DNA from: Candidatus Levybacteria bacterium CG2_30_37_29
GTDB lineage: Bacteria; Patescibacteriota; Microgenomatia; Levybacterales; GWA1-39-11
DNA: 51,602 nt
NCBI GenBank assembly: GCA_001873215.1
Contig: MNYS01000006.1
Location: 120,839 to 172,440 of the forward strand
Reading direction: 5' to 3'
The notes under the pieces were generated by a model. That model was not told the origin of the DNA. It was given only the letters and a program-made list of their open reading frames with translations, and did no database searches. This document shows, in pieces, positions 1-7,695 of this stretch. The stretch's first letter is position 1; each line of letters starts with the position of its first letter. The position numbers and the translations under genes were made by a program.

Positions 1-1206
1 ATTATGCGCAATAGGTTTCACTTTATAATATGCATATGCATATGTCTCAACCCCTGTTCCAAAAATTGGATTTTGCCTAAAAATTTCCAGAGCTCCCTGC
101 CAGACAATAAGTCTAATTGTTCCGGAATCGCTTCCTCCAAGCTCTCCGGGCGCGGAAGGAGTTGGGGGTATTTTTGTTTGCGCGGATGATTTTTGCGCCT
201 CATTTTTTACAGAAGCATTTTTTGCAAGTTGAGCGGTAACAATGCCTTTTAAACCTTCAAATGTTGTATATTTATCAAATCTTTTTATCGGATTTCCAAG
301 AAAAAAACCTACCAGAAAAAAAATTATGTTTGCCACAAAAACATACTTAAAAAACTTGTCGCGCATAAGATTTTTTATTGAAAATTTATGCCGCCCTGTC
401 GTAAACATGAAAAGGAGAAAAAAATAAATTTGAATACCAACAAAAAATCCGCCGGATGAAGATTGTGAGTTTGCGTAAATCAGCCCAATATAAAAAAGAA
501 AAACCAGAATTAGATAAAAAGAAGATTTAAGTGAAATAAAATTATCTTTGCAGCGCACAGCAATTATTCCAAAACCAACCGCCAAAGGAATAAGTGTTGC
601 CATATATGTTCCCATCCAATTAGGTTGACCAAGAGTCGAGAAAATACGGATAGTCGGCTGAAATTGCGCGGTCCAACACGCGACGTCAAATGTTCCTCTG
701 AAAACAAGGCATGTCGGGTCATATCCAAAATGTGACGGGATTCCCCAAAGAGCAACAATAAGTCCTGAAATAAGACTTGTAAGCAATAATTTGTAACTTG
801 CAGGGTGTTTTTCTCCGTGTTCGTGGGTTACCATATTGCTTGCAAAAGCGTAGTACAAAAACACATAACTTAGAGTTGATGTAAGGCCTCCATTAAAACG
901 TGAGTAATAACCCCAGAAAGAAACGTGCTGATCAAGTGAAAATATTGTGGATATTACCTGACTTAAGGTAAAAAGTAAAAGCGGGATATCAAGCGGGGTT
1001 CGGCGGATTTTTATTTCTCCATTAATAATACATTTTGCGCTCCAAAGGAAAAAAATAAAAAGTGTAGCGCCAAAAACAAACCACATTTTATTAAATTCAA
1101 AAAGCTCAAAAGTCGCGGGATACATGAGGAGTGGAACGAGCGCGAAAATTGAATAAAAAGAAAAAGCAATAAGCCTATCGATAAGTTTGAGAAACTCGTT
1201 TTTCAT
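1..1206 (-). CDS. O-antigen ligase/polymerase-like multi-pass membrane protein, C-terminus truncated by window edge
   Basis: Reverse complement from ATG at 1206 reads MKNEFLKLIDRLIAFSFYSIFALVPLLMYPATFELFEFNKMWFVFGATLFIFFLWSAKCII... and stays open to the window edge; contains FSTLGQPNWMGTYMATLIPLAVGFGI, typical of Wzy/O-antigen ligase-like proteins. Absent from the ORF track because it has no stop in the window. Confidence 0.7.
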   Translation of the reverse strand, partial: MKNEFLKLIDRLIAFSFYSIFALVPLLMYPATFELFEFNKMWFVFGATLFIFFLWSAKCIINGEIKIRRTPLDIPLLLFTLSQVISTIFSLDQHVSFWGYYSRFNGGLTSTLSYVFLYYAFASNMVTHEHGEKHPASYKLLLTSLISGLIVALWGIPSHFGYDPTCLVFRGTFDVACWTAQFQPTIRIFSTLGQPNWMGTYMATLIPLAVGFGIIAVRCKDNFISLKSSFYLILVFLFYIGLIYANSQSSSGGFFVGIQIYFFLLFMFTTGRHKFSIKNLMRDKFFKYVFVANIIFFLVGFFLGNPIKRFDKYTTFEGLKGIVTAQLAKNASVKNEAQKSSAQTKIPPTPSAPGELGGSDSGTIRLIVWQGALEIFRQNPIFGTGVETYAYAYYKVKPIAHN

Positions 1207-1427
1207 TTATAGAATTTTTGTAGCGATTTTAAAAGTTTAGCACAGGTGAAAAGAAACGACAAGAGAGAGATGCAGTTTAGAAAATAGAAAATTGAAAATG
1301 GAAACTAGAAACTGGAAGGTTGAAGATGAAGGGCAGAAAACGGAAATTGGAAACTGGTTTTTTCGACGCTTTCTTTGATATAATGACTTATGTTTAGCCT
1401 TTGAAAATTGGTTTAAGCATGTAAAGT

Positions 1428-2609
1428 ATGTTTGATTCTTTCTTTTCATTATTTTCCCACGACCTCGGAATAGACTTGGGAACTGCGAACATTTTAGTTC
1501 ATGTAAGGGGTAAAGGAATTGCAATTCGCGAGCCCTCAATAGTTGCCCGCCACGTTAAAACAAAAAAAATAATTGCGGTAGGAATGGAAGCAAAAAAAAT
1601 GCTTGGTAAAACTCCAGGGACAATTTCTGCAATAAAACCTTTGGAGCACGGAGTAATTTCAGATTTTGACGCGGCGGAGTATATGCTTAAATACTACATT
1701 CAAAAAGTGCATGAATTCGGAAGTCCAATGGGGCGTTTTGCCAGACCCCGTGTCGTTGTAGGGATTCCAAGCGGAGTTACAGAAGTTGAAAGACGCGCTG
1801 TTTGGGAAGCGGCGCTTCAGGCGGGCGCGCGTGAATGCTATCTTATTGAGGAGCCGATGGCCGCGGCAATCGGATCAGGGGTTAGCGTTTTTGAGCCGAC
1901 CGGAGTTATGACAGTGGATGTAGGAGGAGGTACAACTGAAATTGCCGTAATTTCTTTGGGTGGAATTGTTGTCAACAGGTCTTTAAAAATTGCCGGAAAC
2001 GAGATGGACGCGGCAATTATTCACTATATTCGTCTGCGACACGGCCTTCTAATTGGTGAAAAAACCGCAGAGGAGGTAAAAATAAAAATAGGAAGCGCCT
2101 ACAATAAAAAACCCCGTCCCAAAACCACATCTATGGGCAGACAGGTCAAGATTAAAGAAGCAAAAGATGATATTTCTACAGCTCTTGATAATAAGGAAGA
2201 AGAAATACATACTGAGACAGATTTAATCGTGGAAGAAGGAAAAAAAGGAGAGAAAGTTGCAGTTATTCGCGGTCGGGATATTGAGTCCGGTCTACCAAAG
2301 AGTTTGCGAATCTCAGAAACAGAAATACGTGAGGCGATAGGACCGGTGATTTCTCAAATTGTTGATATGGTGATGGAGGTAATTGAGGAGACGCCGCCGG
2401 AGCTGACAAGTGATATTTTAGAACATGGAATTTTATTGACGGGCGGAGGCAGTCTTCTTCCCGGAGTTGACGATTTGATAATCGAGAGAACAAGAATTCC
2501 GGTGACAGTTGTTGATGATCCTCTTACAACAGTTGTTCGCGGAACCGCAAAACTTCTTGACGATGCCGCAATGCTTTCGCGTGTCAAAGTAACCGGCGGA
2601 CTTAGATAA
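1428..2609 (+). CDS. mreB: Rod shape-determining protein MreB (with internal charged insertion)
   Basis: DLGIDLGTANILVHVRGKGI, VVVGIPSGVTEVERRAV, MTVDVGGGTTEIAVISLGGIV, LTGGGSLLPGVDDLI; ends VKVTGGLR. Confidence 0.95.
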   Translation: MFDSFFSLFSHDLGIDLGTANILVHVRGKGIAIREPSIVARHVKTKKIIAVGMEAKKMLGKTPGTISAIKPLEHGVISDFDAAEYMLKYYIQKVHEFGSPMGRFARPRVVVGIPSGVTEVERRAVWEAALQAGARECYLIEEPMAAAIGSGVSVFEPTGVMTVDVGGGTTEIAVISLGGIVVNRSLKIAGNEMDAAIIHYIRLRHGLLIGEKTAEEVKIKIGSAYNKKPRPKTTSMGRQVKIKEAKDDISTALDNKEEEIHTETDLIVEEGKKGEKVAVIRGRDIESGLPKSLRISETEIREAIGPVISQIVDMVMEVIEETPPELTSDILEHGILLTGGGSLLPGVDDLIIERTRIPVTVVDDPLTTVVRGTAKLLDDAAMLSRVKVTGGLR

Positions 2610-2637
2610 AAATAAGTTTGGTATAATCGAATTATAT

Positions 2638-3333
2638 ATGGAAGACAACTATGACCATTTACAAATACCAGAGTCAAGAATCGAGGAAGTGGTTGTCTCT
2701 TCAGACGAATTTGCAGGAATAATAAATTCAGAAAAGTTTTCAAAAGCACTTGCTCTCGCTAGTAAAACAACTAAAAAAACGAGCCGCGAAACCGGGTTCA
2801 GCGTTAGAATTGATAACAACAATAAAGTGTTTATAGGAGAAATCACAGCAGGAGCATTTGATGAAATTTCAAATGAAGTCGATACTCAAATTATATCCAA
2901 GATGGATACAAATGAAATAGATATGGATTGGGAACAAAATATATGTTCGACTCCTTTATTAAATTTTCATTTTCATCCAGATTCGGAGGGTGCAGTAATA
3001 CCATCTAATGCCGATATAAGTAATTTTTTACGTGAAGAATCGCAAGCTTCTATAGGAGTAGGGCACGTGTTAAAAGACGGATCAGTAGACCTTCTTATAG
3101 TCAAACCTAAGAATTACCCTTTATATAGAGATCTACTCGAGGAATACGCTGATCAATTTGCCCACAGACCGACACAAGCAGAAATAATTCAGGGTCTTGA
3201 GAAAGCAGGGCTGTCCAGTATAGTTGTGCATTTTACTAATAAAAACGGGAAATTATCTCTCGACCCAGAGTCGGCAAAAAAAATTAATGAGTTGGGCAAG
3301 CTGAAGTTTAGTAAAGATAGTTTTTTATTTTAA
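2638..3333 (+). CDS. Hypothetical protein with JAMM/MPN-like HxH...S..D motif
   Basis: LLNFHFHPDSEGAVIPSNADISNFLREESQASIGVGHV resembles JAB/MPN+ metalloprotease core, but HxH-S spacing is 9 rather than 7. Confidence 0.5.
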   Translation: MEDNYDHLQIPESRIEEVVVSSDEFAGIINSEKFSKALALASKTTKKTSRETGFSVRIDNNNKVFIGEITAGAFDEISNEVDTQIISKMDTNEIDMDWEQNICSTPLLNFHFHPDSEGAVIPSNADISNFLREESQASIGVGHVLKDGSVDLLIVKPKNYPLYRDLLEEYADQFAHRPTQAEIIQGLEKAGLSSIVVHFTNKNGKLSLDPESAKKINELGKLKFSKDSFLF

Positions 3334-3375
3334 GAATAACTAAACAACTATCAATTCATTGATTTGTTGGTTGTT

Positions 3376-3423
3376 GACTCGGCATTCCTAAATCAGCTGA
3401 AAGTCACCGGTGGATTAAGATGA
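3376..3423 (+). pseudogene. Remnant of an mreB 3' end (DSAFLNQLKVTGGLR*)
   Basis: gactcggcattcctaaatcagctgaaagtcaccggtggattaagatga translates to DSAFLNQLKVTGGLR*, compared with MreB C-terminus DDAAMLSRVKVTGGLR*. Confidence 0.65.
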
Positions 3424-3430
3424 ATTTAAT

Positions 3431-4417
3431 ATGCGATATGAATATGTTTATGATACACACGCGTCTTCCCGTCGCCTAAGACAAAGGCGTCTTAAGAGAA
3501 TAAGGAAATTTTTTTTCTCCCTTTTTATACTTTTAATTTGTCTTGTAATTTTTTTATTTATTTTTAAAAAAGCTAGAAGTAACAATTTAAGCCAAGAAAT
3601 TATTTCTCCTCTTGCGCAATCTTTTAACGCATCAGTTGATACTGTCAAAAAAATTATTAATCCATCATCTCTGGATTCTGTTGTAAAAAAATCGCTTAAT
3701 AATACTAATGGAACATATGCTGTTGCTATAAAAAATCTAAAAACCGGCGAAGCGTATTATCTGTCTAAAAACAAAAAATTTGAATCGGCAAGTCTTTATA
3801 AGTTGTGGGTTATGGTAGTTGCTTTTCGGCTAATAGAAAAAGGTCAACTTGATCCTGATAAAGTTTTGGTCGAAGATATTACCGATTTAAATATCGAATT
3901 TAATATTGCAACCGATGATGCGGAATTAACAGAAGGAACGTTTGAGTTAAGCGTAGAAAGAGCAATTAAGCAAATGATAGTTGTCTCAAATAATTATGCG
4001 GCACTATCTTTGATAAACGAAATCAGATCTTCTAATATAGAAAAATTTTTGAAAGACGAAGGATTTATTAATTCCACGACTAACCCATTGCCTACAACTA
4101 CGGCTTCGGATATTGCGTCTTTTTTTGAAAAATTGTATGTTGGAAAACTTGCCGGTAAAGAGTCAACTGCAAAAATGATCGAAATTCTTAAAAATCAACA
4201 GATAAACGATAGGCTCCCAAAATATTTGCCTGAAAAAATTGAAGTAGCGCATAAAACAGGAGAGTTAGATAAAGTAAAACACGACGGCGGAATTGTATTT
4301 ACACAAAAAGGGGATTATGTAATTGTTGTATTGTCAGAAAGCGATTCTCCGAAAAAAGCAGCGGAACGCGAAGCCCAACTTTCAAAATCCGTATATGAAT
4401 ATTTTGAGAAGAGGTAA
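3431..4417 (+). CDS. Class A beta-lactamase-like serine hydrolase with N-terminal TM anchor
   Basis: N-terminal hydrophobic helix; SLYK (SxxK), SNN and HKTG motifs in beta-lactamase order. Confidence 0.8.
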   Translation: MRYEYVYDTHASSRRLRQRRLKRIRKFFFSLFILLICLVIFLFIFKKARSNNLSQEIISPLAQSFNASVDTVKKIINPSSLDSVVKKSLNNTNGTYAVAIKNLKTGEAYYLSKNKKFESASLYKLWVMVVAFRLIEKGQLDPDKVLVEDITDLNIEFNIATDDAELTEGTFELSVERAIKQMIVVSNNYAALSLINEIRSSNIEKFLKDEGFINSTTNPLPTTTASDIASFFEKLYVGKLAGKESTAKMIEILKNQQINDRLPKYLPEKIEVAHKTGELDKVKHDGGIVFTQKGDYVIVVLSESDSPKKAAEREAQLSKSVYEYFEKR

Positions 4418-4629
4418 GTTTAAAATACAGAAAATTTAACGGAGAATTCCGATAAATTAATACGCAAACCTCTAACTATCCGAACCATTAATTTCAAACA
4501 ACTAATAATTTGCATAACTAATCTTGTTATATTATATTTATATATACGTAATTACATTGTAATTACAAAAATACTAGGTTCTTAAAAGTTTGAATTCAGA
4601 GAATTGGGATAAAAAAATTACGAGGGGAT

Positions 4630-5457
4630 TTAGGAATAATCTGTTTTGTTTTGTGACCCCTTGAGAGTTTCATTATCGGGTACTTCGTTTCGAGTATCTT
4701 TCTCTACTTTTGTATTCTCTGCACTAGCAGTTCTTCCGTATTCTTGACCATGAAGTTTATATATGGCTTTTTTTACAGTTTCACTGTCCGCAGCTTTCGC
4801 TACGTCTTCTGCGCTTACCGAGAATTTGTCTCCAAGTCTAAAGATTGCTTCTTTTGTCGCTTCTTCGCTTTCTCCTATTTCTCTGCCTTCTTTCACTCTG
4901 GCAATAATAGCATCTTCTAAGGTTTGAGGAGTATCTTCTGTTGATCCTCCTTGATCGGAAGCGTCTTTTGTTCGCGGCAGCATTTTTTTCAACAGAGTAT
5001 TTATGTGATCAAGAGTGCCTTTTCCCGTAAATACATTTTTTTTATAAATTTCTTTTAATACATCAGGAAGTTTTTCCTCTTCTTCTTTTTCCATCATCCT
5101 TCTGTATTCAAAATCTTGTAATCGGGAACTAAGAAACATAAATCTTTCGAGAACAACTGGATCTGCATTTTTCAAGCCTTCACCCTGTGCGGCGGATTCG
5201 GCGGCAAGTTGGCGGATAAGATCAAGAGAGGCATTCATCATTTGGTCCCTTCTAATCTCAATGAGTTGATCCATTTCTTCATCTGTAAAAGGTGTGCCAT
5301 CAGGTTTGGATTGCGGAAACATTTCTTGCGCTTCAGCAAGCCATTGTTTTCTAATTTCAACCATCTCTTCAGGAGTTCGTGTTTTTGATAGTTCCGGCGC
5401 TCTGTCTGAAAGACTTGGATGTTCTGTGGGTGTTTGTTTTTCTCCTTCTTCTCCCAT
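4630..5457 (-). CDS. Hypothetical acidic, helix-rich protein
   Basis: 275-aa ORF; no recognised motif. Confidence 0.6.
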   Translation of the reverse strand: MGEEGEKQTPTEHPSLSDRAPELSKTRTPEEMVEIRKQWLAEAQEMFPQSKPDGTPFTDEEMDQLIEIRRDQMMNASLDLIRQLAAESAAQGEGLKNADPVVLERFMFLSSRLQDFEYRRMMEKEEEEKLPDVLKEIYKKNVFTGKGTLDHINTLLKKMLPRTKDASDQGGSTEDTPQTLEDAIIARVKEGREIGESEEATKEAIFRLGDKFSVSAEDVAKAADSETVKKAIYKLHGQEYGRTASAENTKVEKDTRNEVPDNETLKGSQNKTDYS

Positions 5458-5532
5458 ATAATTCTATTTAAGTATATCAGTAAACAGTTTGTCAATTAGT
5501 AAAAGGTTTATATTTATAAGTTTTGTTTGTTG

Positions 5533-5561
5533 TTGACAAAACTTCACTGGTGGGATATCAT
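5533..5561 (+). promoter_or_regulatory. Candidate sigma70-type promoter for 16S rRNA
   Basis: TTGACA (5533-5538), 17-nt spacer, TATCAT (5556-5561). Confidence 0.6.
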
Positions 5562-5760
5562 ATATAGGTAAAGTTGCGAGATTTAAATATTTCTTGATTT
5601 TTAAGAAATGATACGAGCTATAACTACACAGTTTTCTTCGTAAAAGCGCTAGAAGCTTTTTTGCTTCTGACGTAAATCTCCCAACTCTGATATTTGAAGT
5701 TCGGTAACCCTTCGATATACTCAGGGTCATCGGTGCTTCGCACCTTGACAAGCAAGAAAA

Positions 5761-5782
5761 GATGTTCAGACAGTGGTAGGAA
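5761..5782 (+). other. 5' strand of 16S pre-rRNA processing stem
   Basis: gatgttcagacagtggtaggaa pairs 20/22 with ttcctaccactatctgaacacc at 8738-8759. Confidence 0.8.
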
Positions 5783-5930
5783 CCTCCGCCTTTGGCGGAG
5801 AACCCTGCCTCGCTTCGCGAGGTAGGAATTTTTCCGATTAATTTCGGAGTTCTTTCCCTGTTTCTTAGAAACAGGATTTTAAATTTAGCGGAGTTGTCCG
5901 CCTCTTCGGCGAATTTAACTTCGTTAAATT
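5783..5930 (+). repeat. Tandem series of short hairpins in the 16S leader
   Basis: ctccgcctttggcggag, cctcgcttcgcgagg, tccgattaatttcgga, cctgtttcttagaaacagg, cgcctcttcggcg, aatttaacttcgttaaatt. Confidence 0.8.
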
Positions 5931-6009
5931 TTTTTGAGAATTTGATCCTGGTTCAGGATGAACGCTAGCGGCGTGCTTTAGGTATGCAAGTCGAACGGCT
6001 CACTCTTTT

Positions 6010-6301
6010 TGGTTAGTATTTGATACGATAGTTGTATGTACTACGTATATGTTTTAAAAAGCCAAAAATACAAAACTATTAAAATCTATATTGGATTTAC
6101 TTCAGATTTGAAAAGACGAGTTGAGCAGCATAATAGTTTAGAAACAAAATCAACAAGGTTTGGGATTCCCTGGAAGCTTGTTTATTATGAAGCGTTTTTA
6201 AACAAAATAGATGCTGTACAACGCGAATTACAATTAAAAACAGGAAGTGGTTCAATTGGCTTTTTAAAACGTAGAATTAAAAAGTCTTTGGATACTAGTT
6301 G
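6010..6301 (+). mobile_element. Intervening sequence in 16S helix 6 / V1 loop, filled by GIY-YIG ORF
   Basis: Lies between perfect 12-bp stem arms GCTCACTCTTTT (5998-6009) and AAAAGAGTGAGC (6302-6313); flanks continue normal 16S (tcgaacgg / cagtggcagacgggtgag). Confidence 0.88.
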
Positions 6302-6302
6302 A
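6036..6302 (+). CDS. GIY-YIG domain nuclease (YhbQ/UPF0213-like)
   Basis: MYYVYVLKSQKYKTIKIYIGFTSDLKRRVEQHN...KSTRFGIPWKLVYYEAF...DAVQRELQLKTGSG. Confidence 0.9.
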   Translation: MYYVYVLKSQKYKTIKIYIGFTSDLKRRVEQHNSLETKSTRFGIPWKLVYYEAFLNKIDAVQRELQLKTGSGSIGFLKRRIKKSLDTS

Positions 6303-7014
6303 AAAGAGTGAGCAGTGGCAGACGGGTGAGTAACGCGTAAGAATCTACCTTTCAGTGGGGCACAACAGTCCGAAAGGATTGCTAATTCCCCATAATATCT
6401 CCGGATTAAAGGACTTAACTGTCCGCTGAAAGAGGAGCTTGCGCCCTATCAGCTTGTTGGTGAGGTAAAGGCTCACCAAGGCTATGACGGGTAGCTGGAC
6501 TGAGAGGTCGGCCAGCCACAGGGGCACTGAGACACGGGCTCCACACCTACGGGTGGCAGCAACCAGGAATATTGGGCAATGGACGGAAGTCTGACCCAGC
6601 GACGCCGCGTGGAGGATGAAGGTTTTCGGATCGTAAACTCCTTTTGCCAAGCCTTTCACAGCTTGGAGAATAAGCATCTACTAACTACGTGCCAGAAGTC
6701 TCGGTAATACGTAGGATGCAAGCGTTATCCGGATTTATTGGGCGTAAAGAGTGTGTAGGCGGTTTTTTAAGTCGCGATTTAAAGCCTGTGGCTTAACCAC
6801 AGTGTTGGTCGCGATACTGAAAAACTAGAGGGATGTTTGGGGTACAGGAACAGTTGGTGTAGCGGTGAAATGCGTTGATATCAACTGGAACACCGAAGGC
6901 GAAGGCATGTACCTGTAACTCTCCTGACGCTGAGACACGAAAGCTAGGGTAGCGAAACAGATTAGAGACCTGTGTAGTCCTAGCCGTAAACTATGGATGC
7001 TAGATACCCCGGAA

Positions 7015-7145
7015 CCAAGTGCATAAACTTGGAATTTTCAATTTTAAATTTTTAATTTACAATAAATGTTTCAATGTTTGAAAACTTCAAATTCACTGAA
7101 AATTGTAAATTGAGAATTGGAAATTTCCAAAAGCTGTGCTTTTGG
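7015..7145 (+). repeat. AT-rich hairpin expansion in 16S V5 (helix 26)
   Basis: CCAAGT...ACTTGG, an AT-rich long inverted repeat (aatttttaatttacaat / attgtaaattgagaatt) and CCAAAAGC tgt GCTTTTGG, between tagataccccggaa and ggggtgtcgtaagctaacgcg. Confidence 0.85.
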
Positions 7146-7179
7146 TTTTGGGGTGTCGTAAGCTAACGCGTTAAGCATC

Positions 7180-7239
<60 letters not shown>

Positions 7240-7363
7240 CCAGTGGAGCGTGTGGTTCAATTTGAGACGAAACAAAAAACCTCACCAAGGTTTGACATGC
7301 TATCGTTTTATACTTTATGAAAGTTTAGTAGATCTATAGAAATATAGATGATAGCACAGGTGT

Positions 7364-7398
<35 letters not shown>

Positions 7399-7695
7399 CC
7401 CTTAAGTGGGGAAACGAGTGCAACCCCTATCCTGTGTTACATATCACAGGAGACTGCCCCGACTTTGTCGGGGAGGAAGGCGGGGCGGACGTCAAGTCAG
7501 CATGACCCTTATACCTTGGGCTACACACACACTACAATGGCGAAAAACAATGGGTTGCAAGCTCGCAAGAGCAAGCTAATCCCTCAAATTTCGCCTCAGT
7601 TCAGATTGGGGTCTGAAACCCGACCCCATGAAGTCGGAATTGGTAGTAATCGCGGATCAGCGTGCCGCGGTGAATACGTTCTCGGGTCTTGTACA

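Noticed and set aside
1237-1539. - strand ORF of 100 aa overlapping the mreB start
   Set aside because: Antisense to mreB and its upstream low-complexity region; no motif
5464-5751. - strand ORF of 95 aa upstream of 16S
   Set aside because: Overlaps the candidate rRNA promoter and leader; the translation of the cttcgatatactcaggg repeat is spurious
6345-6677. - strand ORF of 110 aa inside 16S
   Set aside because: Lies over conserved 16S rRNA on the opposite strand
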